Positions 10,258-19,665 of a DNA stretch of 64,000 nucleotides are shown here, in pieces (the first letter of the stretch is position 1; each line of letters begins with the position of its first letter). The position numbers and the translations under genes were made by a program. The stretch is from Synechococcus sp. MU1643 (GTDB lineage: Bacteria > Cyanobacteriota > Cyanobacteriia > PCC-6307 > Cyanobiaceae): NCBI RefSeq assembly GCF_020514095.1, contig NZ_VTKY01000005.1, positions 97,721 to 161,720 of the forward strand, in the 5' to 3' direction. Below the pieces are notes generated by a model. That model saw only the letters and a list, made by a program, of their open reading frames with translations. It was not told where the DNA came from and ran no database searches.

Positions 10258-10902
10258 ATGACAGATTCCTCCCCCCAATCCAATCCCAACGCCGTACCGG
10301 GTGCAGCCGACGTTCCAGCGGCAGCCGAAGGGCAGCAGCATCAGGAACAGCGCCGCGGCCGTGGCGACCGTGACGGTCGTCGTGGCGACCGGCGTGGTGG
10401 TCGTCGCGGCCAAGAGCGCGACTCCGAATGGCAAGAGCGCGTGGTTCAGATCCGCCGCGTCTCCAAAACCGTCAAAGGCGGCAAGAAGATGAGCTTCCGG
10501 GCCATCGTTGTCGTCGGCAACGAGAAAGGCCAGGTCGGCGTTGGCGTCGGCAAGGCAGGTGATGTGATCGGTGCTGTCCGCAAGGGTGTTGCCGATGGCA
10601 AAAAGCACCTCGTCAAGGTGCCGCTGACCCGTCACAACTCCATCCCGACCATCTCCAATGGTCGTGACGGTGCTGCGAGCGTGCTCATCCGCCCTGCAGC
10701 GCCTGGTACCGGTGTGATCGCTGGCGGTTCAATCCGCACAGTGCTCGAACTCGCTGGCATCAAGAATGTCCTGGCCAAGCGTCTGGGCAGCAAGACCCCC
10801 CTGAACAATGCACGGGCTGCCATGGTGGCCCTGTCGCTTCTCCGCACCCATAAGGAGACGGCCAAGGAACGGGGAATCTCCCTCGAACAGATCTATTCCT
10901 GA
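10258..10902 (+). CDS. rpsE: 30S ribosomal protein S5 with basic N-terminal extension
   Basis: A 214-residue S5, longer than the approximately 166-residue Escherichia coli protein. The core starts near residue 58 ([20 protein letters not shown]), with the S5 signature [20 protein letters not shown]. The first 57 residues are low-complexity, rich in Gln, Arg, Gly and Asp, with several RRG/RGD-like repeats. S5 shapes the mRNA entry channel and decoding fidelity. rplO follows directly; the gene for L30, which often sits here in bacteria, is absent, as is usual for cyanobacteria. Confidence 0.97.
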   Translation: MTDSSPQSNPNAVPGAADVPAAAEGQQHQEQRRGRGDRDGRRGDRRGGRRGQERDSEWQERVVQIRRVSKTVKGGKKMSFRAIVVVGNEKGQVGVGVGKAGDVIGAVRKGVADGKKHLVKVPLTRHNSIPTISNGRDGAASVLIRPAAPGTGVIAGGSIRTVLELAGIKNVLAKRLGSKTPLNNARAAMVALSLLRTHKETAKERGISLEQIYS

Positions 10903-10908
10903 TTCGCG

Positions 10909-11364
10909 ATGACTCTCCGACTCGATTCCCTCAAATCAAACAAGGGCGCTCGTCGCCGCAAACTGCGCAAGGGCCGCGGCATCGCTGCCGGTCAGGGCGC
11001 CAGCTGCGGCTTCGGTATGCGCGGCCAGAAATCCCGCTCGGGTCGCCCCACGCGCCCCGGTTTCGAGGGTGGCCAAATGCCTCTTTACCGCCGGGTGCCG
11101 AAGCTGAAGCACTTCCCCCTGGTCAATCCCAAGCACTTCACCGTGCTCAACGTCTCGGCATTGAACGACCTGAAGGACGGCAGCTCCGTCAACTTGGATT
11201 CCCTAGTTAAGGACGGCATCGTGACCAGCCCCAAGCATCCGCTGAAGATGCTCGGCAACGGTGAACTGAAAGCCCAAAAGCTGACAGTGCAAGCCGCGGC
11301 GTTCACAGCATCCGCCCGCACCAAGATCGAAGCCGCAGGTGGCACCTGCGAAATCCTCGACTAA
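10909..11364 (+). CDS. rplO: 50S ribosomal protein L15
   Basis: A 151-residue L15 starting [20 protein letters not shown] with the glycine- and arginine-rich N-terminal tail ([20 protein letters not shown]) that threads through 23S rRNA, and the globular C-terminal domain. It follows rpsE by six bases. A strong hairpin lies between it and secY. Confidence 0.98.
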   Translation: MTLRLDSLKSNKGARRRKLRKGRGIAAGQGASCGFGMRGQKSRSGRPTRPGFEGGQMPLYRRVPKLKHFPLVNPKHFTVLNVSALNDLKDGSSVNLDSLVKDGIVTSPKHPLKMLGNGELKAQKLTVQAAAFTASARTKIEAAGGTCEILD

Positions 11365-11400
11365 TCAAGGGCTCGCCCCCAAGTCAGCCCTAGGGTCTGA

Positions 11401-11442
11401 GCCGTCCGCTGGATTTCGATCCACGGGCGGCTTCTTGGCTTT
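11401..11442 (+). terminator. Hairpin with downstream T-rich tail between rplO and secY
   Basis: GCCGTCCG (11401-11408) pairs with CGGGCGGC (11424-11431, one G-U pair) and, inside it after one bulged C, TGGAT pairs with ATCCA around a TTCG loop (11415-11418). The sequence TTCTTGGCTTTT follows. This resembles an intrinsic terminator or attenuator, but the T-run is interrupted and secY begins only 27 nt later, so partial read-through or RNA processing is more likely than full termination. Confidence 0.5.
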
Positions 11443-11468
11443 TCGCCCAACTTCACTTTCTTCCGGAC

Positions 11469-12788
11469 ATGCTCGTCAGTCGGGGTCGCAACCCCAACGC
11501 CTCCGAAGTGATCGGCCAGCTGATCACCAACCCTGGGCTCCGCAGTCGTGTGCTCACCACACTCGGTCTGCTGTTGTTGGTGCGTCTTGGGATCTACATC
11601 CCGATGCCAGGAATCGATCGAGAAGCGTTCAAGCAGTTCATCGATCAGGGCGGACAGCTGATCGGTTTCCTCGACATTTTCACCGGCGGGGGCATCTCCA
11701 CCCTGGGCATTTTTGCCCTTGGGATCCTGCCGTTCATCAATGCCTCGATCATCCTCCAGCTGCTGACCGCAGCGCTGCCGCAACTGGAAGACCTCCAGAA
11801 GAATGAGGGCGAGGCCGGCCGACGCAAGATCGCCCAGATCACTCGCTATGTGGCGCTGGGATGGGGGCTCGTCCAGAGCGTGGTCTTCGCGATGATCCTG
11901 CGCCAATACGCCGTGGAAGGCCTCAGCGAAGTGACCTTTGTGGTGCAGACGGCACTGGCCTTAGTCACCGGATCGATGGTGGTGATGTGGCTGAGTGAAG
12001 TGATCACGGAGCGGGGCATCGGCCAGGGAGCCTCCCTGGTGATTTTTCTGAACATCGTCGCCACCCTGCCGCGCACCCTCGGCGCCACGATCGAAGCCGC
12101 TCAAACCGGTGACCGCGACACCGTGCTGGGCATCATTGTTCTTGTGCTGGTGTTCCTGGCAACGATCGTTGGAATCATCTTCGTGCAGGAGGGGGCTCGC
12201 CGTATTCCCATCGTCAGTGCCAAGCGCCAGGTGGGTGGAGCAGGCGTTCTCCCCACCCGTCAGAGCTATCTGCCGCTCAAGCTGAATGCTGGCGGTGTGA
12301 TGCCGATCATCTTTGCCTCAGCCCTTATTTTCCTGCCGGTCACCATCGCCAACCTGACCAAGAGCGAGTGGTTGATCCGTGCTGCCAGTGCACTAAATCC
12401 CGGAGCAGCGAACCCCTGGCCGTACGCTCTGACCTTTTTTGGGTTGATCCTGGGCTTCTCCTACTTCTACGCCTCACTCACGGTGAATCCCGCTGACATA
12501 GCCACCAACCTGAAACGGGGTGGTGTGGCAATTCCGGGCGTCCGCCCCGGCAGCGCCACGGCCAACTATCTCTCAGGAGTCCAGAACCGCCTCACCTTGC
12601 TGGGTGGTCTGTTCCTCGGCGCCGTCGCCATCATTCCTGCGGCCGTGGAACGCGCCACAAATGTGCAGACCTTCCAAGGTCTTGGCGCTACTTCACTGCT
12701 GATCCTGGTCGGTGTGGCCATCGACACCGCCAAGCAAGTGCAGACCTATGTGATTTCTCAACGCTACGAAGGCCTGGTTCGCCAATGA
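11469..12788 (+). CDS. secY: Preprotein translocase subunit SecY
   Basis: A 439-residue SecY, the channel of the Sec translocon in plasma and thylakoid membranes. About ten hydrophobic segments are visible, and the family signatures YIPMPGIDREAFKQF and GIGQGASLVIFLNIV are present. The position between rplO and adk is conserved across cyanobacteria and other bacteria. Only one secY is seen in this window. Confidence 0.98.
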   Translation: MLVSRGRNPNASEVIGQLITNPGLRSRVLTTLGLLLLVRLGIYIPMPGIDREAFKQFIDQGGQLIGFLDIFTGGGISTLGIFALGILPFINASIILQLLTAALPQLEDLQKNEGEAGRRKIAQITRYVALGWGLVQSVVFAMILRQYAVEGLSEVTFVVQTALALVTGSMVVMWLSEVITERGIGQGASLVIFLNIVATLPRTLGATIEAAQTGDRDTVLGIIVLVLVFLATIVGIIFVQEGARRIPIVSAKRQVGGAGVLPTRQSYLPLKLNAGGVMPIIFASALIFLPVTIANLTKSEWLIRAASALNPGAANPWPYALTFFGLILGFSYFYASLTVNPADIATNLKRGGVAIPGVRPGSATANYLSGVQNRLTLLGGLFLGAVAIIPAAVERATNVQTFQGLGATSLLILVGVAIDTAKQVQTYVISQRYEGLVRQ

Positions 12789-12840
12789 GCGCTGCTGAGC
12801 AGCGCACCTTCCGTTCACTTCACCCCACGATTACGAAACC

Positions 12841-13392
12841 ATGAAAAATTGCTTGCTCTTTCTTGGCCCTCCCGGAGCCGGCAAAGGCACCCAGGCCACC
12901 CGACTGTGCGATGCCAACAGCATGAAGCATCTGTCCACAGGCGATCTGCTTCGCTCTGAAGTGTCAGCCGGCAGCGAACTAGGCAAAGAAGCTGAAGCGG
13001 TGATGAACCGCGGCGAGTTGGTGAGCGACGCCCTCGTGCTGGCAATTGTGGAAAGCCAGATGAAGGCACTCACCACGGATGGATGGCTGCTGGATGGGTT
13101 TCCACGCACAGTGCCCCAAGCGGAAGCCCTCGAACCCCTACTGGCCGAATTGCAGCAACCCATCCAGGCCGTGGTTCTGCTGGAGCTGGATGACGCCGTT
13201 TTGATTGAACGGCTGCTGGCCCGCGGTCGCGCCGACGACAACGAAGCGGTGATCCGCAATCGCCTTGAGGTTTACCGTGAGAAAACGGCACCTCTAATTC
13301 GCTTTTACAGCGATAAAGGTCTCCTGGTTTCCGTCCCTGCCCAGGGCTCTGTCGAGGAGATCACCAAGCGGATCGAATCCATACTGAGTTGA
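12841..13392 (+). CDS. adk: Adenylate kinase
   Basis: A 183-residue adenylate kinase that interconverts ATP plus AMP and two ADP. The P-loop [12 protein letters not shown] is at about residues 7-18, the AMP-binding HLSTGDLLR follows, and DGFPRT is at about residues 84-89. The LID region is short (around [15 protein letters not shown]) with no zinc cysteines, the short-type enzyme found in cyanobacteria. Its place between secY and rpmJ is conserved. Confidence 0.97.
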   Translation: MKNCLLFLGPPGAGKGTQATRLCDANSMKHLSTGDLLRSEVSAGSELGKEAEAVMNRGELVSDALVLAIVESQMKALTTDGWLLDGFPRTVPQAEALEPLLAELQQPIQAVVLLELDDAVLIERLLARGRADDNEAVIRNRLEVYREKTAPLIRFYSDKGLLVSVPAQGSVEEITKRIESILS

Positions 13393-13438
13393 CCCGCATG
13401 GTAATGTTGCCGTTTGGAAATTTGGAGAGCCACGCCTC

Positions 13439-13552
13439 ATGAAGGTGCGCAGCTCAGTGAAAAAAATGTGTGACAAGTGCCGGGTGATCCGTCGCCACGG
13501 CAAGGTCATGGTCATTTGCACCAACCCCAAGCACAAACAGCGCCAGGGCTGA
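13439..13552 (+). CDS. rpmJ: 50S ribosomal protein L36
   Basis: A 37-residue ORF starting [20 protein letters not shown]. Cys11, Cys14, Cys27 and His32 form the C-C-C-H zinc site of the C+ form of L36. The length and sequence match the family, and the position between adk and rpsM is conserved. A GGAGAG-type ribosome-binding site precedes the ATG. Confidence 0.97.
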   Translation: MKVRSSVKKMCDKCRVIRRHGKVMVICTNPKHKQRQG

Positions 13553-13623
13553 TCCCCAGCTGTTCTAAAACATTCCTCGCCTCCAGGACCTCGGAGGTAT
13601 CTGTCCTTTTCAACTGAACGAAC

Positions 13624-13989
13624 GTGGCACGGATCGCCGGCGTTGACATTCCCCGCGACAAGCGGATTGAAGTGTCCCTCACCTACATCTACGGAGTTGG
13701 GCTCACCCGCTCACAGTCCATCCTGGCCAAAACCGGTGTGAACCCTGACATCCGGGTGAAAGATCTGGAGGACGGAGATCTTCAGAAGCTCCGCGGTGCT
13801 CTAGAGGAGTACACGGTGGAAGGTGATCTGCGCCGTCAGGAAGGCATGGCCCTCAAGCGCCTGCAAGACATTGGCTGCCTCCGTGGCCGTCGCCACCGCA
13901 TGAGCCTTCCGGTTCGTGGCCAACGCACCCGCACCAACGCCCGTACCCGCCGCGGCGCGCGGAAAACTGTGGCTGGCAAGAAGAAGTAA
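13624..13989 (+). CDS. rpsM: 30S ribosomal protein S13
   Basis: A 121-residue S13 with a GTG start, beginning [20 protein letters not shown]. The helix-two turn-helix region and the basic C-terminal tail [20 protein letters not shown] that contacts P-site tRNA are present. It is preceded by a GGAGG sequence about 25 nt upstream and lies 71 nt after rpmJ. Confidence 0.97.
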   Translation: MARIAGVDIPRDKRIEVSLTYIYGVGLTRSQSILAKTGVNPDIRVKDLEDGDLQKLRGALEEYTVEGDLRRQEGMALKRLQDIGCLRGRRHRMSLPVRGQRTRTNARTRRGARKTVAGKKK

Positions 13990-14024
13990 GTCCTCTACAT
14001 CCTTATCCCTGACTGCATACGGCC

Positions 14025-14417
14025 ATGGCTAAAACCGTCAAAAAATCCGGGCCTAAGAAGGCCAAGCGCAACGTCCCCAACGGTGTTGCTCACATCCAGA
14101 GCACCTTCAACAACACCATCGTGTCCATCACCGACACGGCCGGTGAGGTGATTTCTTGGTCCTCCGCAGGCGCCAGTGGTTTCAAAGGTGCTCGCAAAGG
14201 CACCCCCTTCGCCGCTCAAACTGCTGCAGAGGCAGCCGCACGTCGTGCACTCGACCAAGGCATGCGTCAGATTGAAGTGCTTGTGAGAGGCCCTGGCTCA
14301 GGCCGTGAGACCGCCATTCGCGCACTCCAAGTTGCTGGCCTCGAAATCACCCTGATTCGCGACGTCACTCCCCTGCCCCATAACGGTTGCCGCCGGCCCA
14401 AGCGCCGCCGCGTCTGA
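14025..14417 (+). CDS. rpsK: 30S ribosomal protein S11
   Basis: A 130-residue S11 with the typical [20 protein letters not shown] and the C-terminal [19 protein letters not shown]11 forms part of the platform that holds the mRNA near the E site. It is followed by rpoA, completing the alpha-operon order S13-S11-alpha-L17. Confidence 0.98.
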   Translation: MAKTVKKSGPKKAKRNVPNGVAHIQSTFNNTIVSITDTAGEVISWSSAGASGFKGARKGTPFAAQTAAEAAARRALDQGMRQIEVLVRGPGSGRETAIRALQVAGLEITLIRDVTPLPHNGCRRPKRRRV

Positions 14418-14464
14418 ACCGAGCTGATTTCCGTCCGGTTTCTCCACTTACCCCGATTCAGATC

Positions 14465-15403
14465 GTGTTGCAGTACCAGATTGATCGCATCGAGCATCAG
14501 GTGGCCGAGGATCGCGCCCAGTCCGGCGTCTTCCTGATCGGCCCCCTAGAGCGTGGCCAGGCCACGACCCTGGGCAACGCGTTGCGTCGCGTGCTGATGG
14601 GTGGCCTCGAAGGCAGTGCCGTCACCGCTATCCGGATTGCCGGTGTCAATCACGAATACGCCACGGTTCCTGGGGTACGTGAAGACGTTCTCGACATCCT
14701 GCTGAACTGCAAGGAGCTCACAGTCAGCAGCCGTTCGGCCGAACTGGAGATCGGCCGTCTTGTGGTGGCTGGTCCCGCTGAAGTCAAGGCCGGAGATCTG
14801 CAGTTCTCCTCTCAGGTTCAAGTGGTGGACGCCGATCGTCCGATCGCCACCGTGGCCGATGGCCACAGCCTCGAGCTGGAAGTTCACGTTGAGCGTGGCG
14901 TCGGCTATCGCCCGGTGGATCGGTACAACGAAGAAACCAGTGCCATCGATCTGCTCCAGATCGATGCGGTGTTCATGCCTGTGACCCGGGTCAATTTCAC
15001 GATTGACGAAACCGCCGTTGCTGAAGGCGGTTCGGCCCGCGAGCGCCTTCGGATGGAGATCATCACTGACGGCTCCATTACTCCCGACGACGCCCTGGCT
15101 CAGTCGGCCAATCAATTGATTGAGCTGTTCCAGCCGCTTGCCACGGTCACTCTCGTGGAGGAAGTTCCTGCTGAACCCGAGCCCTCGGCGGAAGCACAGA
15201 TTCCTCTAGAGGAATTGAACCTTTCGGTTCGGGCCTACAACTGCCTCAAGCGCGCCCAGGTCAACTCCGTGTCTGACCTGATGGGCTTCAGCTATGAGGA
15301 TCTACTCGAGATCAAGAACTTCGGTTCCAAATCCGCTGATGAAGTCATCGAAGCCCTCGAGCGCATCGGCATCTCCATCCCCCAGAGCCGGACTTCTGCA
15401 TAA
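14465..15403 (+). CDS. rpoA: RNA polymerase alpha subunit
   Basis: A 312-residue alpha subunit with GTG start, beginning [20 protein letters not shown]; the frame is open back to 14387 within rpsK, but the conserved N-terminus supports 14465. The N-terminal dimerisation domain includes [20 protein letters not shown], and the C-terminal domain (from about residue 240) has the helix-hairpin-helix [20 protein letters not shown] used for UP-element and activator contacts. Confidence 0.97.
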   Translation: MLQYQIDRIEHQVAEDRAQSGVFLIGPLERGQATTLGNALRRVLMGGLEGSAVTAIRIAGVNHEYATVPGVREDVLDILLNCKELTVSSRSAELEIGRLVVAGPAEVKAGDLQFSSQVQVVDADRPIATVADGHSLELEVHVERGVGYRPVDRYNEETSAIDLLQIDAVFMPVTRVNFTIDETAVAEGGSARERLRMEIITDGSITPDDALAQSANQLIELFQPLATVTLVEEVPAEPEPSAEAQIPLEELNLSVRAYNCLKRAQVNSVSDLMGFSYEDLLEIKNFGSKSADEVIEALERIGISIPQSRTSA

Positions 15404-15452
15404 CCGCAGAACGGCCTGAACGTCCTTTTTCGTCTTCGTCACCGACAGAACC

Positions 15453-15803
15453 ATGCGTCATCAATGCCGAGTTCCTCAGCTGGGACGTCCAGCTGACCAG
15501 CGCAAGGCAATGCTGCGCGCCCTAACCACCCAGCTGATTCGCGAAGGTCGGGTCACCACCACCAAGGCACGGGCCAAGGCGCTTCGCGATGAAGCCGAGC
15601 GCATGATCACCCTGGCCAAGGACGGCAGCCTCGCCTCTCGTCGCCGGGCCATGGGCTACATCTACGACAAGCAACTGGTGCATGCCCTGTTCGACAAGGC
15701 ACCCAACCGCTACAGCGATCGCAAGGGCGGCTACACCCGCATCACGCGTACCGTTCCCCGCCGTGGCGATAACGCCGAGATGGCCATCATTGAATTGGTC
15801 TGA
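15453..15803 (+). CDS. rplQ: 50S ribosomal protein L17
   Basis: A 116-residue L17 with [20 protein letters not shown] and the region [20 protein letters not shown] that mark the family. L17 surrounds the tunnel exit. It closes the alpha operon and is followed 25 nt later by truA. Confidence 0.98.
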
Positions 15804-15828
15804 TCAGGCCTCACGTCAGTCCTGACGT

Positions 15829-16710
15829 TTGAATACCGCACCCTCGTCTGCAAGTCTTGAGCCAGCGTCCCTTCAGCGGATCGGCCTCAGCCTTCAGTAC
15901 GAGGGTTCTTCGTTTTGTGGCTGGCAGCGCCAACGCAACGGTCGCAGTGTTCAGGCCGTGCTGGATGACGCCATCGCCCAGCTCGATCCGCACCGGCCAG
16001 TGCAGACCTTTGCCGCCGGTCGTACCGATGCCGGCGTTCATGCCGCCGGCCAGGTGGTGCACTTCGACTGCAGTGGCCCGATCCCCGCTCACAAATGGGC
16101 CCCGGCCTTGAACGGCCGCCTGCCGAGCACCATTCGTGTGCGCGAATCCGTCGCCCGTTCCCTCGATTGGCATGCCTGTTACTCCGCCATCTACCGGCGG
16201 TACCGGTACACGATTCACAACGGCCGGCGCCCCAATCTGTTTCTCAGCCCCTGGAGCTGGCACCGCTACCAACAGAGGCTGGATGCGTCCCGCATGCGGG
16301 ACGCTTTGAACACCATGCTTGGCCTACACGACTTCAGCGCCTTCATGAAGGCAGGCAGCCGTCGCGCCCATGCCCGAACAACCGTGCAGGAGGTGCTCGT
16401 GGAGCGCCAAGGCGATCTTCTCCGGGTTGAGATTCAGGCCAGTGGTTTTCTGTACGGCATGGTTCGCCTGCTGATGGCCCAGTTGGTGGCCGTTGGCGAG
16501 CACCGTCTCAGTGTTGCCGCCTTTGAACATCGCTGGCGGGAACGACGACGCCACGAGGTGAAGGAGGCAGCGCCAGCCACAGGCCTCTGCTTGCTTCGGG
16601 CTGGCTATGCGGAGCCCATCTTCACCAAAGCCGGCTGGTACGATTGTCAACCGTGGTTTTTTCTGGCCGAGAGCGATCCGCCTCCGGATCCACCCTCAAC
16701 GCCGGAATAA
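15829..16710 (+). CDS. truA: tRNA pseudouridine(38-40) synthase
   Basis: A 293-residue TruA that modifies uridines 38-40 of the tRNA anticodon stem. The catalytic aspartate lies in [20 protein letters not shown] ([10 protein letters not shown] motif, Asp at about residue 65). A TTG start at 15829 is used because no ATG or GTG fits before the conserved [16 protein letters not shown]. The C-terminal tail (residues about 275-293) is Pro- and Asp-rich. truA between rplQ and rplM is a common arrangement in cyanobacteria. Confidence 0.93.
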   Translation: MNTAPSSASLEPASLQRIGLSLQYEGSSFCGWQRQRNGRSVQAVLDDAIAQLDPHRPVQTFAAGRTDAGVHAAGQVVHFDCSGPIPAHKWAPALNGRLPSTIRVRESVARSLDWHACYSAIYRRYRYTIHNGRRPNLFLSPWSWHRYQQRLDASRMRDALNTMLGLHDFSAFMKAGSRRAHARTTVQEVLVERQGDLLRVEIQASGFLYGMVRLLMAQLVAVGEHRLSVAAFEHRWRERRRHEVKEAAPATGLCLLRAGYAEPIFTKAGWYDCQPWFFLAESDPPPDPPSTPE

Positions 16711-16788
16711 ACGGGCCTCTACTTGGAATGCTGCCCAACTCACAGGAGCTGGAGGGCTGAAGAGTAAGCTCGATCTTTAGCCCCGTCA

Positions 16789-16862
16789 GGTCCAGCTCTG
16801 GACCGACCCCCTTTGCCCAGTTCCGCTGCATTAGGCGGGACATACCCGAACCGGCATGCCGG
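16789..16862 (+). promoter_or_regulatory. Inverted repeats in the rplM leader
   Basis: The 156-nt gap between truA and rplM contains three small inverted repeats: GGTCCA-GCTC-TGGACC (16789-16804), CCGC/GCGG (about 16823-16838) and the palindrome CCGGCATGCCGG (16851-16862), which ends four bases before the rplM ATG and covers the place where a ribosome-binding site would be. A regulatory role in L13/S9 expression is only inferred; the palindrome could also be chance in GC-rich DNA. Confidence 0.3.
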
Positions 16863-16866
16863 CGCG

Positions 16867-17319
16867 ATGAACAAGACCTCTCTCCCCCCGATTGATTCGA
16901 TCGACCGCCAGTGGTACTTGGTGGACGCTGAGAATCAAACCCTCGGCCGTTTGGCCACTGAAGTGGCAGCCGTGCTCCGCGGCAAGAACAACCCCAGCTT
17001 CACCCCCCATCTGGACACCGGTGATTTTGTCGTCGTTGTGAACGCCGAGAAGATCAAGGTCTCCGGCCGTAAGCCCCAGCAGAAGCTGTACCGCCGTCAC
17101 TCCGGTCGTCCCGGTGGAATGAAGGTGGAAACCTTCGAGGCTCTGCAGGAAAGGATTCCCGAGCGGATCGTGGAGAAGGCCATCAAAGGCATGCTTCCCC
17201 ACAACGCCCTGGGCCGCCAGATGTTCCGCAAGCTCAAGGTCTACAAGGGCACCGAGCATCCCCACGCCGCTCAGAAGCCCCAGCCTCTTCAGCTCAACCC
17301 CTCCGCATCCGCCAAATGA
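16867..17319 (+). CDS. rplM: 50S ribosomal protein L13
   Basis: A 150-residue L13 starting [20 protein letters not shown]. The frame extends upstream to 16813, but that stretch is not L13-like. Conserved [20 protein letters not shown] and the [20 protein letters not shown] signature are present. It overlaps rpsI by four bases (ATGA), so the two are translationally coupled, as is usual for L13-S9. Confidence 0.98.
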   Translation: MNKTSLPPIDSIDRQWYLVDAENQTLGRLATEVAAVLRGKNNPSFTPHLDTGDFVVVVNAEKIKVSGRKPQQKLYRRHSGRPGGMKVETFEALQERIPERIVEKAIKGMLPHNALGRQMFRKLKVYKGTEHPHAAQKPQPLQLNPSASAK

Positions 17320-17717
17320 GCAACAATTCCGTCGTTTATTGGGGCACCGGTCGTCGCAAGACTTCTGTCGCCCGTGTTCGCCTCGTCCCCGGCAATGGAA
17401 CGATCACCATCAACGGTCGTCCCGGCGACAACTATCTGAACTACAACCCCTCATACATCGCAGCGGTGAAGGCTCCCCTAGAGACCCTCGGCCTTAGCAG
17501 CGAGTACGACATCCTCGTGAACGTTCACGGTGGTGGACTCACCGGTCAGTCCGGCGCCATTAAGCAGGGTGCTGCCCGCGCCCTGTGTGAACTGTCTGCC
17601 GACAACCGCAAGCCGCTGAAGACGGAAGGTCACCTGAGCCGCGACCCCCGTGCCAAGGAACGCCGCAAGTACGGCCTCAAGAAAGCCCGTAAGGCTCCTC
17701 AGTTCTCCAAGCGCTGA
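17316..17717 (+). CDS. rpsI: 30S ribosomal protein S9
   Basis: A 133-residue S9 with [20 protein letters not shown] at the start and the basic C-terminal tail ending in SKR, which reaches the P-site tRNA anticodon. The signature [19 protein letters not shown] is present. It starts inside the rplM stop and is followed by rpmE. Confidence 0.98.
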   Translation: MSNNSVVYWGTGRRKTSVARVRLVPGNGTITINGRPGDNYLNYNPSYIAAVKAPLETLGLSSEYDILVNVHGGGLTGQSGAIKQGAARALCELSADNRKPLKTEGHLSRDPRAKERRKYGLKKARKAPQFSKR

Positions 17718-17727
17718 TTTTTTACCG

Positions 17728-17979
17728 ATGCCAAAGCCCGACATTCATCCCACCTGGTATCCCGACGCCAAGGTGATCTGCAACGGCGAAGTGGTCATGA
17801 CCACAGGCGCCACCCAGCCCGAGATCCACGTCGACGTCTGGAGCGGCAACCACCCCTTCTTCACTGGCACCCAGAAGATTCTCGACACCGAGGGTCGTGT
17901 GGACCGCTTCATGAAGAAGTACGGCATGGGCACCAAGAAAAAAGGTGCCGACTCCGCCAAGGCCGAGTCCAAAGCCTGA
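17728..17979 (+). CDS. rpmE: 50S ribosomal protein L31 (zinc-free type)
   Basis: An 83-residue L31 starting MPKPDIHPTWYPDAKVICNG; the longer frame from 17650 overlaps rpsI and is rejected. Only one cysteine (Cys18) is present, so it lacks the CxxC pair of the zinc-binding form. The conserved SGNHPFFTGTQKI and GRVDRFMKKYGM mark the family. The C-terminus has a Lys/Ala/Ser-rich tail. L31 bridges the subunits at the central protuberance. Confidence 0.96.
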   Translation: MPKPDIHPTWYPDAKVICNGEVVMTTGATQPEIHVDVWSGNHPFFTGTQKILDTEGRVDRFMKKYGMGTKKKGADSAKAESKA

Positions 17980-17994
17980 GGGTGAGAACGGGGC

Positions 17995-19092
17995 ATGGAC
18001 GCCTCGACCTTGTTCACACGGCTGGAAACAGCCACAGCCAGCTTCCGCAACCTCGAGCGGCAGCTGGCTGATCCTGATGTGGCCGCTGATCCGAAGCGGA
18101 TTGAATCGATCGCACGGGAGCGATCAAGGCTTGAGCCTCTTGTGCTCGACTTCGAGGAACTCAAGAAACTCGAATCCGAGCGTGATTCCGCACGTCAACT
18201 GCTCAAAGACAGTCGCGGTGACGCTGCGATGGAGGAACTTGCGCAAGATGAGTTGGCCAGCCTCCAAGAGCAGCATTCAACGCTGACGGAGCGGCTCACC
18301 CTCGCTCTGCTGCCGCGAGATCCCCGCGATGAGCGCAGCGTGATGCTGGAAATTCGTGCCGGCGCAGGGGGCGACGAGGCCTGTCTCTGGGCCGGTGATC
18401 TGGCACGGATGTATGAGCGTTACAGCCAGAAAGTGGGCTGGGCCGTGCAATCCATCAGCTGCACCGAGGCCGACCTGGGAGGGTTTCGTGAACTAATCCT
18501 TTCGGTGCGTGGCGACAGCGTTTACAGCCAACTGAAATTTGAAGCGGGAGTGCATCGGGTGCAACGCGTCCCGGCCACAGAATCCCAGGGTCGGGTCCAC
18601 ACCTCCACAGCCACGGTGGCCGTGATGCCGGAAGCCGATGCCGTGGAAGTTCAGCTCGATCCAAAGGATCTCGACATCAGCACCGCTCGTTCAGGCGGTG
18701 CGGGGGGGCAAAACGTCAACAAGGTGGAAACAGCCGTGGACCTTCTCCACAAACCCACGGGGATCCGTGTGTTCTGCACCCAGGAACGCTCCCAGCTGCA
18801 GAACCGGGAACGGGCGCTGGAAATCCTGCGCGCCAAATTGTTGGAGCGGGAGCAGGCTGCTGCTGCGGAACGGGAAAGCAGCGACCGCCGCGCCCAGGTG
18901 GGCAGTGGTGACCGCTCCGAAAAAATCCGCACCTACAACTACAAAGACAACCGAACCACCGATCACCGGCTGGGTCGAAACTTCACCCTTGAGCCTGTGC
19001 TGGAGGGCCAATTGGAGGACCTGATCGGTGCGTGCATCGCCGAAGAGCAACGTCAGAAACTCGAAGCCCTGAGCGATCAAGCCGAGACCTGA
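17995..19092 (+). CDS. prfA: Peptide chain release factor 1
   Basis: A 365-residue RF1. The codon-recognition PxT motif appears as [14 protein letters not shown] (PAT, about residue 190) and the GGQ motif in [17 protein letters not shown] (about residue 235), which triggers peptide hydrolysis. It recognises UAA and UAG. It lies 15 nt after rpmE and ends three bases from the convergent HNH gene. Confidence 0.97.
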   Translation: MDASTLFTRLETATASFRNLERQLADPDVAADPKRIESIARERSRLEPLVLDFEELKKLESERDSARQLLKDSRGDAAMEELAQDELASLQEQHSTLTERLTLALLPRDPRDERSVMLEIRAGAGGDEACLWAGDLARMYERYSQKVGWAVQSISCTEADLGGFRELILSVRGDSVYSQLKFEAGVHRVQRVPATESQGRVHTSTATVAVMPEADAVEVQLDPKDLDISTARSGGAGGQNVNKVETAVDLLHKPTGIRVFCTQERSQLQNRERALEILRAKLLEREQAAAAERESSDRRAQVGSGDRSEKIRTYNYKDNRTTDHRLGRNFTLEPVLEGQLEDLIGACIAEEQRQKLEALSDQAET

Positions 19093-19095
19093 CGG

Positions 19096-19596
19096 TCAAG
19101 CACCAATGACGTATTTCGCCCATTCCTGATGATGCCCGGAATGGATCTGGCGCCGGGCCTCAAAACTGAGGCTGCTGGCCGGCCGCCGCGGGACATGGCG
19201 CAAAGGCATGGCGGCTTCCTTCGGAGTTCGGTTGCCCTTTCGCACATTGCAGCTGAGACAGGCGGTGGTCACGTTCTCCCAGGTGTCACCACCTCCCCGA
19301 CTGCGGGGCATCACATGGTCGATTGACAACTGATTGTCACGACTGCCGCAGTACTGGCAGGTGTGGTTGTCCCGCTGGAAGAGGTTGCGACGCGTCAGGG
19401 GCAGCTGACGGAAGGGAACGCGGACGTACTGCCGCAGGCGAATCACCGTCGGCAGGTGGGTGCCTTGACGAAGTTGTCGACAGGGGTCGTGTTCCAGGCT
19501 CTCGGCCTTGCCCTTCAGCATCATCACCACAGCCCTTCTCCAGGTGGTGATATTGAGCGGCTCGTAGGACGCATTGAGAACGAGAACCTGGCCCAT
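19096..19596 (-). CDS. HNH endonuclease-family protein
   Basis: A 166-residue protein with an HNH fold: a CxxC knuckle at CQYCGSRDNQLSIDHVMPRS, then NVTTACLSCNVRKG with the second CxxC, the DHVMPRSRGG histidine and the asparagine of TWENV. The family is widespread and single-copy in cyanobacteria with no established role; nothing indicates an intron or restriction system here. It runs convergent to prfA (3-nt gap) and divergent from alr (69-nt gap). Confidence 0.85.
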   Translation of the reverse strand: MGQVLVLNASYEPLNITTWRRAVVMMLKGKAESLEHDPCRQLRQGTHLPTVIRLRQYVRVPFRQLPLTRRNLFQRDNHTCQYCGSRDNQLSIDHVMPRSRGGGDTWENVTTACLSCNVRKGNRTPKEAAMPLRHVPRRPASSLSFEARRQIHSGHHQEWAKYVIGA

Positions 19597-19665
19597 GCCA
19601 GCTCACTCAATAAGGTTCATGCTATCGGCGATGTGAAGCCGTCTCGGTAGCGCCGAGCACTGCCT

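Noticed and set aside
19096..19596. HNH gene as a homing endonuclease
   Set aside because: No intron or intein host is interrupted here; the family is a stable single-copy cyanobacterial gene.
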